Of a stretch of 44,097 nt of DNA, positions 31,914 to 40,279 are shown in pieces. Below the pieces are notes generated by a model. It saw only the letters and a list, made by a program, of their open reading frames with translations, had not been told where the DNA came from and did no database searches. The stretch spans positions 1-44,097 of the forward strand of contig CAZIPN010000017.1 in the NCBI GenBank assembly GCA_964541225.1, written 5' to 3'. Origin of the DNA: CAZIPN01 sp964541225 (GTDB lineage Bacteria; Actinomycetota; Coriobacteriia; Anaerosomatales; JAAXUF01). The first letter of the stretch is position 1. Each line of letters opens with the position of its first letter. The translations under genes and the position numbers were made by a program.

Positions 31914-32031
31914 AAGGAGTCCTTTCGTCGGCGTCCACGACGTGTGTGCCCGCCACGTCGGAGATCAAGTGCCCACATTCTGACGCACGAAATCGCTGTG
32001 GGCAAAACGCCGAGACTCCCGCGTGCGTGCT
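31914..32031 (-). promoter_or_regulatory. Structured leader of thiT-thiN
   Basis: On the minus strand an 8-bp stem TGCCCACA/TGTGGGCA closes a 19-nt loop (31971-32005). It is followed directly by CTTGATCT, close to the TPP-riboswitch signature CCTGATCT, and then by a GACGTG/CACGTC hairpin. The other TPP signature, CTGAGA, is absent; GTCAGAA lies at about its place. It is either a divergent thiamine-sensing leader or chance similarity. Confidence 0.35.
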
Positions 32032-33339
32032 CTACGGAGAACCTTGTGTCTTGTGGCCATACACGGCCGCGATTGCCTTGTACATCGACCTGGCCACGGA
32101 GTCCTCCCATGCGGTGTCGGAGAACTTGGCGACATCCTCGCGCTGCGAGAGCGCGCCCAGCTGAACCCGGCACCACGGGGCGCCGGAGGCGACCATTACG
32201 GTGTCGGTCGTGAGCGTCCCCACGTGAACCGTGCCAACGCCGGACGCAAGGTCAGAGGCGACTCGCGAACACAGCTTGGCTGAGGCCGAAGCATGAGGGA
32301 GTATCGGAGACGGCGAGTAAACGATCAGCCCCGCACCGCCAACAGGAACCGTGGAAAAACCGATGGCCACTGTAGACGACGTCGCTGCTGCTTTCTGAGC
32401 GCGCGCAGGTTCGGCCTCCAGCGTGCTCGTGTCGGCGAGTGCTCGCGTCGTAACCACCTTGCCGTGTGACGCTTCAACGAGCGATCGCAGTCGTCGCGCG
32501 ACATCAAGAGGTACGTCTGAAAGGGCGTCGTTGGCAGGCGCCGGATCGATGCACACGGTAACCCCGGTCATGTCGTATGGGAGCAACACTGCGGAGTCCG
32601 GTCCGGGTGCGGCGACGGTGAGCAGGACAATGTCGCCCGTATGAACGACCTGCCCTGCCGCAGGGCTCGATGCAAGCACCGTGTCGCTGGGCTGCTGTGA
32701 TGGCTGCGCCTGAACTCTCACGTCGAGTCCCTTGGTCCCGAGCACGCCGCGGGCGAGCAGAAGGCCGTCACCGACGACGTTAGGCATGCTGAACTGCTCA
32801 GTCCCCGCCGAGACGACGACGGTGACTGCATCTCCAGAGCGAAGCTTGGTTCCTGGTGTGGGCTGCTGCGAGAGGACCGTGTCACGGCTTGACGAAGAGA
32901 ACCGTCGTTCTGTCACCGTGATGCGCAGGCCTTTCTCGGCGAGACGCGTCTTGGCGACGCCATAGTCAACGCCCACAAGCTTGGGAGTCGGAATACTCGC
33001 TTGCTGGCTACTCCACAGGCCAATGCCCAGCGCCAGTACACCGACGCCGAGAAGACATCCGGCAGCAATGATCAGCCAGCGTGGGACGAGGGGTGGTCTG
33101 GCGGGTCGCTCCCGATCGAGCCGAGGCGGGCCAAAGAACGCGTCAACCGCATGTTGCCCCGGGTCGGCCAAGAAGGTCTGAGCTGCGTCTTCGGGGGGTT
33201 CTTGGGCCGAGTCAGTGGCGTCTGGGGATGTGCCTTCAGGCTCGACGACGGTGTCAGGTTCCCCCGCCTCAGAAACCTCAGTATGCTCATCTTCGTGGGG
33301 GAAATCCCCGAAGAGAGTGTCTTGTGTGTGTCTATTCAT
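32032..33339 (-). CDS. Membrane-anchored PASTA protein with inactive amidase_3-like domain
   Basis: A 435-residue single-pass protein. Residues 1-86 are acidic and probably disordered, 87-109 form a membrane segment, and two PASTA domains follow (about 115-178 and 182-244), which bind peptidoglycan stem peptides or muropeptides. Residues 258-428 follow the N-acetylmuramoyl-L-alanine amidase (Amidase_3) pattern: VTVCIDP, VARRLRSLVEASHGKVVTTR, then L...A...AA, AIGFST, VQLGALS and the closing helix YKAIAAVYG. All expected zinc ligands seem lost: IDPGHGG reads IDPAPAN, SIHAN reads AIGFST, and VELGFLS reads VQLGALS. I infer a non-catalytic wall-binding protein. It occupies the locus of the PASTA kinase PrkC in Bacillus. 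Confidence 0.8.
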   Translation of the reverse strand: MNRHTQDTLFGDFPHEDEHTEVSEAGEPDTVVEPEGTSPDATDSAQEPPEDAAQTFLADPGQHAVDAFFGPPRLDRERPARPPLVPRWLIIAAGCLLGVGVLALGIGLWSSQQASIPTPKLVGVDYGVAKTRLAEKGLRITVTERRFSSSSRDTVLSQQPTPGTKLRSGDAVTVVVSAGTEQFSMPNVVGDGLLLARGVLGTKGLDVRVQAQPSQQPSDTVLASSPAAGQVVHTGDIVLLTVAAPGPDSAVLLPYDMTGVTVCIDPAPANDALSDVPLDVARRLRSLVEASHGKVVTTRALADTSTLEAEPARAQKAAATSSTVAIGFSTVPVGGAGLIVYSPSPILPHASASAKLCSRVASDLASGVGTVHVGTLTTDTVMVASGAPWCRVQLGALSQREDVAKFSDTAWEDSVARSMYKAIAAVYGHKTQGSP

Positions 33340-33351
33340 CTCCGCACCAGT

Positions 33352-33381
33352 GTAATACGAACCGGGGTTGCCTCCTGTGAA
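33352..33381 (-). promoter_or_regulatory. Promoter of the PASTA protein gene, near-leaderless
   Basis: TTCACA (33376-33381) is 18 nt from TATTAC (33352-33357) on the minus strand. The predicted transcription start near 33345 is only about 6 nt before the ATG at 33339, so the mRNA would be almost leaderless. This agrees with the lack of a correctly spaced ribosome binding site there. Confidence 0.5.
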
Positions 33382-33448
33382 GATGGTATGTAAGCTGCTT
33401 GTTCGCACATCACGTGCCAGGTTTTGAGTTCAAGGGGGTTCTTGCTAC

Positions 33449-33673
33449 ATGCCCGCATATGATTTCCGTTGCACCGAGTGCGGTGAAACGTTCGAGGTCA
33501 ACAGGCCGATGAGCGTCAGAGGCGACGAAGTGTGCCCTTCATGCGGAGCTGTGGCCACGAAGGTGTTCTCCTCGGTCGGCGTTGCCTTCAAAGGCAGTGG
33601 ATTTCACAACACAGACTACAAGTCGTCATCCACAACCAGTTCATCGGCACCCGCCACGTTCACCCCAAGTTGA
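33449..33673 (+). CDS. FmdB family zinc-ribbon protein
   Basis: A 74-residue protein of the FmdB/CxxC_CxxC_SSSS family. It opens MPAYDFRCTECGETFEV and has two cysteine pairs (Cys8/Cys11 and Cys29/Cys32 in CPSCG), forming a zinc ribbon, then the family segment FKGSGFHNTDYKSSS and a Ser/Thr-rich tail. The founding member was called a regulator of formamidase/amidase genes, but the role of the wider family is unknown. GGGGG lies about 11 nt before the ATG. It is transcribed alone, divergently from the PASTA protein and convergently with glpX. Confidence 0.9.
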   Translation: MPAYDFRCTECGETFEVNRPMSVRGDEVCPSCGAVATKVFSSVGVAFKGSGFHNTDYKSSSTTSSSAPATFTPS

Positions 33674-33725
33674 GCGGGCTGCTGAGAGCCGCCGTGCGCG
33701 GCTCACACGCTTGAAGAGAGGCACC

Positions 33726-33752
33726 GAAGGCCCCGCAGATTGCGGGGCCTTC
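33726..33752. terminator. Bidirectional terminator between fmdB and glpX
   Basis: A perfect 12-bp stem (GAAGGCCCCGCA with TGCGGGGCCTTC) and 3-nt loop between two convergent genes, 53 nt after the fmdB stop and 94 nt beyond the glpX stop. Symmetric arms and position suit termination in both directions, although neither side has a long U-run. The rest of the 172-nt gap shows nothing. Confidence 0.75.
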
Positions 33753-33845
33753 TCGGTTCGAGCTGCCTTAGGCGGGGCAGGTCACGCGCGATTGTGTGCA
33801 TGGCTCGGCGCCAGAGGCGGCCGCAACGTGCGTGAGCGTTTCAGT

Positions 33846-34811
33846 CTAGTCCATTCGGACCCAGAACGTCTCGTCTCCAGTCCGGAAAATCGTGTCAATG
33901 AAGCGGACGGTCTTGGACTTGCCGTCCATGGCGACGGAGTTTACGCGCGCTCCGCTGCCGAAGTACTTCACGCCTCGCAGCATTTCCCCATCGGTTACAC
34001 CTGAGGCGATGAACGCGGCCTCGTCGGTGTTGACTAGGTCGTCCATCGTGAGGATGCCATCGATGTTGGGCGTGCCCATCTCGATCGCACGCGCCTTCTC
34101 TTCAGGTGAGCGCCATGCGAAACGGCCCATGAAGCAACCGCCAATGCACTTCATGGCCGAGCACGCCAAGACGCCCTCCGGCGCGGCGCCGACACCAAGG
34201 TAGAGGTGGATTCCCGTTCCTTCGATGGCCGTTGCCACCGCGCCAAACACGTCGCCGTCGGTAATGAGCCGAATCCGAGCTCCCGCCGAGCGAACCTCCT
34301 GGATGAGGTCGGCGTGGCGGTCCCGATCGAGGATGCAGACGACGAGGTCTTCAACGTCGCGCTTCAGCGCCTTGGCGACGTTGCGGACGTTTTCCGTCGG
34401 CGACGCGTCGATGTGCACGGCGTCGTAGGCGGCCGGACCAACAGCGATCTTGTTCATGTACGTGTCGGGCGCATGAAGGAGTGTGCCGTGAGGGGCAAAT
34501 GCGAGGACCGCCAAGGAGTTGGACTGTCCAGCAGCCGTGAGATTGGTGCCCTCAAGTGGGTCGACGGCGATGTCGATCTCCTCGCCACCCTTCCCCACTT
34601 CCTCTCCGATGTAGAGCATCGGCGCTTCGTCGCGTTCGCCTTCGCCGATGACGACGGTGCCGGAGATATCGACGTGGTTGAAGGCGCTCCGCATGCCCTC
34701 GACAGCGGCGTCATCGGCGGCGTGCTTGTCGCCCTTGCCCATCCATCGGCCAGCGGCCAAAGCGGCGGCCTCGGTGACTTCGAGCATCTCGACGATGCGG
34801 GTCGTGCGCAT
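33846..34811 (-). CDS. glpX: Fructose-1,6-bisphosphatase class II
   Basis: Dephosphorylates fructose-1,6-bisphosphate to fructose-6-phosphate in gluconeogenesis, needing a divalent metal. The 321-residue protein has the metal-site segments VVIGEGERDEAPMLYIGEEVG and DIAVDPLEGTNL (around residues 83-94), then LITDGDVFGAV, GVGAAPEGVLACSAMKC and the C-terminal TFWVRMD. ATG at 34811 has GGAGG about 7 nt upstream; a longer in-frame start exists but is not needed. It follows rsmB by 53 nt and could be the last gene of the priA-def-fmt-rsmB unit. It takes the place of no obvious Bacillus orthologue at this locus. Confidence 0.95.
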   Translation of the reverse strand: MRTTRIVEMLEVTEAAALAAGRWMGKGDKHAADDAAVEGMRSAFNHVDISGTVVIGEGERDEAPMLYIGEEVGKGGEEIDIAVDPLEGTNLTAAGQSNSLAVLAFAPHGTLLHAPDTYMNKIAVGPAAYDAVHIDASPTENVRNVAKALKRDVEDLVVCILDRDRHADLIQEVRSAGARIRLITDGDVFGAVATAIEGTGIHLYLGVGAAPEGVLACSAMKCIGGCFMGRFAWRSPEEKARAIEMGTPNIDGILTMDDLVNTDEAAFIASGVTDGEMLRGVKYFGSGARVNSVAMDGKSKTVRFIDTIFRTGDETFWVRMD

Positions 34812-34864
34812 GAGTACCTCCAAGCTCGAACGGTCATCACGTTAGCGAACCAGTCGCTGCGCAC

Positions 34865-36223
34865 TCAGCCTCTGACTAGCCGAGCTGCGAAGTGGCCATC
34901 CGGACCTCCGGAGACCGGGAACGAACGGAAGAACCCCTCATCCGTAACAAACCGTCGCCACTCGGCCGGGACCTCGTCGGCAAGCGAATCAACGCGCCAT
35001 GTGCTTCCCTGCTCATCGGCCAGAAACGAGGCCACAACAGCAGCATTTTCTTGCGAGGCGACGGTGCAGGTCGAGTAGACCACGAATCCTCCTCGGCGAA
35101 CAAGCGTCGCTGTCTGACGCAGCAGATCGAGGTCGAGCGAAGCCAGCGATTCGATGTCTGCGCTCGACACGCGCCAGCGCTTCTCAGGATGACGTCGCAG
35201 CGTCCCCAAGCCGCTGCACGGCGCATCAATGAACGCGCCGTCGAGTGACTGAGGCTCAGGGATGCCCTCAATCGCCGAGATATCGCGTGCGTCGCCGACG
35301 AGCGTGACTACGTCGGGCACGTCGAACTGCTCGAGTCGCTCGGCGAGAAGCTTCGCCTTGAACTCGTGCAGGTCCAGCGCGTAGATCGTGGCTGGGCCTC
35401 CTCTCTCGATGGCGCACGCCTGCAGCAGGATCGTCTTCGTGCCGCGTCCGGACCCAACCTCAAGCAGGCGCTGGCGGGGCTGTGGGCACGCGAAGCGGAC
35501 GATGGCCTGGGCCGAAGCGTCGCACGCGAGCACGTGGCCGGACCGAAGCGCGCCACCCCGAACTGCCGAGCCAACATCGCCGGCCTCGACACAGCCGTGG
35601 ACCGGGCATGGACGTGGCAGCGCGCCGTCAGCACGCAGGGCCGCCCGCGCGTCGTCGATGGACGCCGCAAAGGGGTTGGCCGCCAGATAGAGCGGCGCGG
35701 GTTCATTGTCGGCCGCCATCACAAGCGCCGCGGTCTCTCGGCCAAGCTCGGCGACCCACATCTCGGCAAGCCACAGGGGGTGGCCGTGCAAGCGAGCAAG
35801 CGCGGACACGTCGCTGTCGGGATCGCCCCACGGGAAGGTGGCGGCGGCCTCGGCCAGGCGGCGCAAAACGGCGTTGGCGAGCGACGTGGCCTGCGGCCTC
35901 ACCTCCCGAACGAGTTCGACGCCTTGATGGACGGCCACACGCGGTTGCGTGCCGAGAAAGAGCAGCTCGTAGGTGCTAATGCGAAGCGCGTCTCGAACGC
36001 GGGGCTCGATTCGCTTGCCGAGGATGTGACGGTCGAGCGCCTCGTCCAAGGTCCCCTCGGTCTGCAGCACGCCGTACGCAAGACGCGTCGCGAAGGCGCC
36101 TTCGGCCTGCGGCAACGCGGCAGCGCGGATCTTGGAGTCGAGCACTTCGTGCGAGTACGCCGAGCGCTCACGGACCTGCGTGATGACGGCGCGGGCAAGT
36201 CGCCGAGCAGGCGTCGCGCTCAC
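34865..36223 (-). CDS. rsmB: 16S rRNA (cytosine-967-C5) methyltransferase
   Basis: SAM-dependent RNA methyltransferase for C967 of 16S rRNA. In the 452-residue protein an N-terminal NusB-like RNA-binding domain (to about 140) is followed by the catalytic domain with LLEVGSGRGTKTILLQ, the first cysteine loop DAPCSGLGTLRRHPEKRWR and the nucleophile motif VVYSTCTVASQEN. The start is ambiguous: GTG at 36223 makes a classic GTGA overlap with the fmt stop and has GGGAAG upstream, whereas ATG at 36238 would extend it by 5 residues. fmt-rsmB is a common gene pair. Confidence 0.95.
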   Translation of the reverse strand: MSATPARRLARAVITQVRERSAYSHEVLDSKIRAAALPQAEGAFATRLAYGVLQTEGTLDEALDRHILGKRIEPRVRDALRISTYELLFLGTQPRVAVHQGVELVREVRPQATSLANAVLRRLAEAAATFPWGDPDSDVSALARLHGHPLWLAEMWVAELGRETAALVMAADNEPAPLYLAANPFAASIDDARAALRADGALPRPCPVHGCVEAGDVGSAVRGGALRSGHVLACDASAQAIVRFACPQPRQRLLEVGSGRGTKTILLQACAIERGGPATIYALDLHEFKAKLLAERLEQFDVPDVVTLVGDARDISAIEGIPEPQSLDGAFIDAPCSGLGTLRRHPEKRWRVSSADIESLASLDLDLLRQTATLVRRGGFVVYSTCTVASQENAAVVASFLADEQGSTWRVDSLADEVPAEWRRFVTDEGFFRSFPVSGGPDGHFAARLVRG

Positions 36224-37158
36224 GTGGCCGCTTCCCATCGCGCGCCGTCAAGGTCGCGCACACCCCGCGCCCACGCGCTCGCGTCCATCTCGGCCTTCCC
36301 ATCCGGCTTGATGCGCAGCACCTCAACGACGCCTCGCTTGCTGCCGAGAAGAACCGCGCTCTTCGTGATCGAGACGATGCCCGGGGCGACGGGGAGCTGG
36401 TCGCGCGGGATCTCGGCAAGCCGCGCGTTGAGGATGGTGAGCGGCTTCCCGCCGAGAACGGCGCGACTTCGGGCAGCCGGCATCGACGCGCGGATGCGTC
36501 CGACGATGGTGGCGGCGGTGAGGTCGGGCGAGATCGCGACATCGGCCTTGGTGACCTTGTCGGCGTAGGTTACGAGCGCCGGATCCTGGTCGACCCACTC
36601 GGCACTGCCCTCGGCAATCGCAGGCAGAACGTGAAGGAGCGTCTCAGCGCCGAGCTCAGCAAGGGCTGCGGTGGCTTCGGGTGCAGTGAGGTCATCGAGA
36701 GGCAGCGTTGCCTGCGCGCAGTACGCACCGGTGTCGAGCCCTTCTTCCATGCGCATGATCGAGACTCCGGCGGCAGTGTCGCCCGCAAGAATCGCTCGCT
36801 GGATCGGTGCGGCGCCCCGCCACCTTGGCAGCAGCGACGCGTGTACGTTGATGGCGCCGAGCGGGGCGGCTTCGATCACGTCTGGCGCAAGGATCAGCCC
36901 GTACGCTGCAACGACCACGATCTCGGCGTGGAGCTCGCGGATCTCGGCGGCGGCGTCAGGCTCGCGCAGCGAGGTGCGTTCGAAGACGCGCAGACCCAGC
37001 TCGTGTGCGGCGGACTTGACCGGTGAGGGCACGGGCACGCGTCCGCGGCCAGAGATTGCATCCGGACGAGTGAATACGGCGACCACGTCGTGATCGCGTG
37101 CGAGCGCACGAAGCGTCGCAACCCCAAACTCCGGCGTCCCCATAAACACGACGCGCAC
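36220..37158 (-). CDS. fmt: Methionyl-tRNA formyltransferase
   Basis: Adds a formyl group to initiator Met-tRNA, using 10-formyltetrahydrofolate. The 312-residue protein begins VRVVFMGTPEFGVATLRAL, then has VVAVFTRPD, VVVAAYGLIL and the folate/catalytic loop INVHASLLPRWRGAAPIQRAI with the conserved Asn-His, followed by the C-terminal tRNA-binding domain. The start is GTG at 37158 with GGAGGA 8 nt upstream. It sits between def and rsmB. Def later removes the formyl group, so neighbouring genes supply opposite steps of the formyl cycle. Confidence 0.97.
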   Translation of the reverse strand: MRVVFMGTPEFGVATLRALARDHDVVAVFTRPDAISGRGRVPVPSPVKSAAHELGLRVFERTSLREPDAAAEIRELHAEIVVVAAYGLILAPDVIEAAPLGAINVHASLLPRWRGAAPIQRAILAGDTAAGVSIMRMEEGLDTGAYCAQATLPLDDLTAPEATAALAELGAETLLHVLPAIAEGSAEWVDQDPALVTYADKVTKADVAISPDLTAATIVGRIRASMPAARSRAVLGGKPLTILNARLAEIPRDQLPVAPGIVSITKSAVLLGSKRGVVEVLRIKPDGKAEMDASAWARGVRDLDGARWEAAT

Positions 37159-37217
37159 GCGCAATCTCCTCCAGATGCGGCTCGTTGTCTGTGATGCAGC
37201 CTGGCGTTGCAGACACG

Positions 37218-37250
37218 CCCGGATTCTCCGGACCAAACGAGAATACCGGG
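37218..37250 (-). other. Stem-loop between def and fmt
   Basis: Arms CCCGG-ATTCTC and GAGAAT-CCGGG pair over 11 bp with a one-base bulge and a 10-nt loop, 15 nt after the def stop. There is no U-run on the minus strand, so it may attenuate, or set mRNA ends, between def and fmt rather than fully terminate. Confidence 0.5.
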
Positions 37251-37265
37251 ATTCCTCCGAGGCGC

Positions 37266-37787
37266 TCAGATACTGACTTGGCCCGGAACCGCTCCGGCTT
37301 CGCGCGCCTCACGGTATCGCACAAGGGCAGCCTTGCGCTCTTCCGGCGTGGCGCGGTCGATGATGAGAATGCCTTCAAGGTGGTCGGTCTCGTGCTGAAG
37401 AAGTCGCGCATAGAAGCCTTCGGCCTGAATGCGGACCCATTCTCCTTCCAGCGTCTGGGCCTCGCACGTGACGTGAGTCGCTCGCTCGACCGCCACGGTG
37501 ATTCCTGGCAGCGAAAGGCAGCCCTCGTCCTCGGTCTCGCGTTCCTCGCCGTACTCTACGATCTTGGGATTGCACAGTGCGATGGGCTTCTGCTTCTCCT
37601 CACCCAAGTCGTAGACGATCACACTCTTGAGAACACCAATCTGCGGGGCAGCAAGACCGGCACCGGGAGCGCCATACATCAGATTCGCCATCGTGTTGCA
37701 CAGTTTTCGCAGGTTGGGTTCTGCGGCTGGGTCAACCGGTTGAGCGACCTGTTTGAGTGCTGGGTTCGGGTGGACCAGTATTTCCAT
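37266..37787 (-). CDS. def: Peptide deformylase
   Basis: Metalloenzyme that removes the N-formyl group from nascent proteins. The 173-residue protein has all three motifs: GAGLAAPQIG (42-51), EGCLSLPG with metal ligand Cys90, and QHETDHLEG with His132, His136 and the catalytic Glu between them. The ATG at 37787 is about 65 nt downstream of a possible extended -10 promoter in the priA-def gap. The C-terminal tail of about 30 residues is basic and helical, as in actinobacterial forms. Confidence 0.97.
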   Translation of the reverse strand: MEILVHPNPALKQVAQPVDPAAEPNLRKLCNTMANLMYGAPGAGLAAPQIGVLKSVIVYDLGEEKQKPIALCNPKIVEYGEERETEDEGCLSLPGITVAVERATHVTCEAQTLEGEWVRIQAEGFYARLLQHETDHLEGILIIDRATPEERKAALVRYREAREAGAVPGQVSI

Positions 37788-37858
37788 GTTCTCCGCAATC
37801 CGTCATGTGGTTGATCGGGGTGCCACCCCCGCCCATCGGCGTCTATCTAACTGCAGTA

Positions 37859-37867
37859 ATCATACCA
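37859..37867 (-). promoter_or_regulatory. Extended -10 promoter candidate for def-fmt-rsmB
   Basis: Minus-strand TGGTATGAT, a TGn plus TATGAT extended -10, in the 113-nt gap between priA and def. No matching -35 is seen, which extended -10 promoters can tolerate. The predicted start near 37853 gives a leader of about 65 nt. Confidence 0.45.
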
Positions 37868-37900
37868 GCGCCACCTTGGCAAACCTGCGAAGTCTCGCGC

Positions 37901-40144
37901 TCAAAGCAGATCGACCGGGTCGATGTCTGCGGCGATGGAAACGCCCGGAGCGCCAGACTGCTTCTTCACGGCAGTCGCCAACGCCGCCGAGACGTTCTGA
38001 TCGGCGGCTGTACGCACTAGCACGTGCCAGCGCCACACCCCTTTGAGCCTCGAAAGCGGACATGGACTCGGGCCGAGCACCTCCCACTCATCGGTCGCGA
38101 GGTCCCGAATCGTCTCGCCGAGCGTTTCGGCTTGCCGAGCGACGGCCGAGCGCTCCCTTCCCCATACCAGCACGTTAGCCAAACGACCGTACGGAGGCAG
38201 ACCTGCCGAGCGGCGCTCGGCCTTCTCGGCGTCGAAGAAGAGCGCAGGGTCATGGGCGGCGGCCGCAAGGATCGCAGGATGGTCGGGCCAGTACGTCTGC
38301 ACGAACACGCGGCCGGGCACATCGCCCCTTCCGGCCCGGCCGGCAACCTGCTCAAGCAGCTGGTACGTCCGCTCGCCGGCGCGGAAGTCGGGCAGATGCA
38401 GCGTCGTGTCGGCGTTGATGACGCCGACGAGCGTGACCTCGGGGTAGTCCAGGCCCTTCGCGATCATCTGCGTGCCGAGGAGAACGCCACAGTCCAGGCC
38501 CTCAAACTCCGCGAGTGCGCGCTCGTGTCCGCCCTTGCCCAGCGTCGTGTCCGCGTCCATGCGCACGAGTGGGAGGCCTGGCAGAAGCGCCGAGAGTTCG
38601 GCTTCCACCCGCTGAGTGCCCGCTCCGAACTGCCGAAGATACGGGCTGCCGCAGCGCGGGCACGTGGCTGGGACCTGCCGAGTAGCGCCACAGTGGTGAC
38701 AGACGAGCTTCTGGCCGGTCTCGTGGTACGTGAACGATGTCGCGCACGAATCGCACTCGGGAACGAACCCGCATTCGCGGCAGAGCAGAAACGAGGCGAA
38801 ACCTCGGCGATTGAGGAACAGGACGGCCTTCTCGCCGCGCTCACTGACATGCCGAAGCGCGTCGGTAAGCGGTCGCGAAAACATCGAGCGGTGTCCTGCG
38901 GCGAACTCGGCGGTCATGTCGACGACGTCGACGGGAGGAAGCTCGCCACCCGTCGCCCGTTGGGGGAGCTCGACGCGTTGCCAGCGGCCGATCTCGCACT
39001 GATGGCGCGACTCCATCGATGGGCTGGCGCTTCCGAGCACGAGCACTGCTCCCGTCAACGACGCCAGGTGCGCAGCAACGTCGCGTGCGTGATATCGGGG
39101 AGCCGATCCCTGCTTGTACGACGACTCATGCTCTTCGTCGATGACGATCAGCCCGAGGTCAGAAAGCGGCGCGAACAGCGCGGAGCGAGCGCCGACGACA
39201 ATGCGCGCTTCGCCCCTGCGCACGAGGTCCCACTGGTCGAATCGCTCCCCTGCCGACAAACGCGAGTGCAGCACAGCAACCTCGTCGCCGAAACGAGCGC
39301 GGAACCGCCCGACCGTCTGTGGCGTCAGCGAGATCTCTGGCACGAGCACGCATGCCGAGCGGCCCAGGCCAAGCGTCTGCTCGATTGCCTGCAGATACAC
39401 CTCCGTTTTGCCCGAACCCGTCACCCCATCCAAGAGAATGACGTCGCCCGAGTGCCGAGACAGCCCATCCCCAATTGCCGAGAGTGCGCGGCCTTGCCCG
39501 TCCGTGAGCTTCTCAGGACGCGGGGCGTGCTTCGTGCCGACCGCTGCATCTCGAAGACGTCGCCGACGCTCAATCGTGACCGCGCCGACATCGGCGAGGC
39601 GCCCAAGCGCGCCGCCCACCGCGCCGAGATCCGCCGAGAGCTCCGCGACCCGGACGGGACCGGCTCGCAGCGCGTCGAGCAGCGCGCGCTGCATGGTCGC
39701 GTTGGGTTTGGGGACGAACGCCTCGCCCCCCTCGGCGAGCATGGCCCACCGGTCGTCCACCGGCCCCACGGACGCCGAGCGCAGCTGCCACTCTTCGCCG
39801 TCGGGGGTGGCGACCTTGACGGCTCGGGGAACGCCACCTGGCGGCGTGAAAAGCCTGACCGCGTCGGAGAGCGGACACACGTACTCGGCGGCGATCCACT
39901 CGGCAGTGGCGGCTCCCGCCTCGCCAAAGTACGGCCCGCCGAGAACCGCGCGCACGGGCTTGAGCCGGGCCGCGTCGCTGTGTCCGGCCACAGACACCAC
40001 GTAGCCGACGACTGGCCTGTTCGCGAAGTCCACGAGTACGCACGACCCGATCGTAGCCTCGGCAAGCTCCTCAGGAATGAGGTAGTCGAAGGGGGTTTCT
40101 ATAGCGCGTGTTGAAACGTCAACAACGACACGGGCGACGCGCAC
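37901..40144 (-). CDS. priA: Primosomal helicase PriA
   Basis: Helicase that reloads the replisome at collapsed forks. In the 747-residue protein the N-terminal 3' DNA-binding domain (RVVVDVSTRAIETPFDYLIP) is followed by Walker A LLDGVTGSGKTEVY, the DEEH box in VIDEEHESSYKQG with a downstream SAPRYHARD, and eight cysteines in zinc motifs (CRECGFVPECDSC and CHHCGA to CPRCGS). Helicase motif VI is seen in QVAGRAGRG. The start is GTG at 40144 with GGAGGAA about 10 nt upstream. The metK-priA-def-fmt order is also found in clostridia. Confidence 0.97.
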   Translation of the reverse strand: MRVARVVVDVSTRAIETPFDYLIPEELAEATIGSCVLVDFANRPVVGYVVSVAGHSDAARLKPVRAVLGGPYFGEAGAATAEWIAAEYVCPLSDAVRLFTPPGGVPRAVKVATPDGEEWQLRSASVGPVDDRWAMLAEGGEAFVPKPNATMQRALLDALRAGPVRVAELSADLGAVGGALGRLADVGAVTIERRRRLRDAAVGTKHAPRPEKLTDGQGRALSAIGDGLSRHSGDVILLDGVTGSGKTEVYLQAIEQTLGLGRSACVLVPEISLTPQTVGRFRARFGDEVAVLHSRLSAGERFDQWDLVRRGEARIVVGARSALFAPLSDLGLIVIDEEHESSYKQGSAPRYHARDVAAHLASLTGAVLVLGSASPSMESRHQCEIGRWQRVELPQRATGGELPPVDVVDMTAEFAAGHRSMFSRPLTDALRHVSERGEKAVLFLNRRGFASFLLCRECGFVPECDSCATSFTYHETGQKLVCHHCGATRQVPATCPRCGSPYLRQFGAGTQRVEAELSALLPGLPLVRMDADTTLGKGGHERALAEFEGLDCGVLLGTQMIAKGLDYPEVTLVGVINADTTLHLPDFRAGERTYQLLEQVAGRAGRGDVPGRVFVQTYWPDHPAILAAAAHDPALFFDAEKAERRSAGLPPYGRLANVLVWGRERSAVARQAETLGETIRDLATDEWEVLGPSPCPLSRLKGVWRWHVLVRTAADQNVSAALATAVKKQSGAPGVSIAADIDPVDLL

Positions 40145-40192
40145 GGACGTGATTCCTCCAAAGCACAAGGACGGGCTGGGATCACAGCATAC

Positions 40193-40228
40193 AGAAGGCC
40201 ACTGACACCGAAGCGCCAGTGGCCTTCT
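40193..40228 (-). terminator. Terminator-like hairpin after metK
   Basis: A perfect 12-bp stem (AGAAGGCCACTG with CAGTGGCCTTCT) and 12-nt loop, 51 nt beyond the metK stop and before priA. No long U-run follows on the minus strand, so efficiency is uncertain. It separates the riboswitch-controlled metK from priA. Confidence 0.65.
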
Positions 40229-40279
40229 GACTCGCTACAGCGCGGCAGCTCGCACGCACACGGCTTGCCGCCGAAAAGA

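Noticed and set aside
38024..40114. A 696-codon open frame on the plus strand opposite priA
   Set aside because: It mirrors priA exactly, shows no family motif and has low-complexity Arg/Ala/His-rich composition. Such long antisense frames are expected in GC-rich genes with few stop codons.
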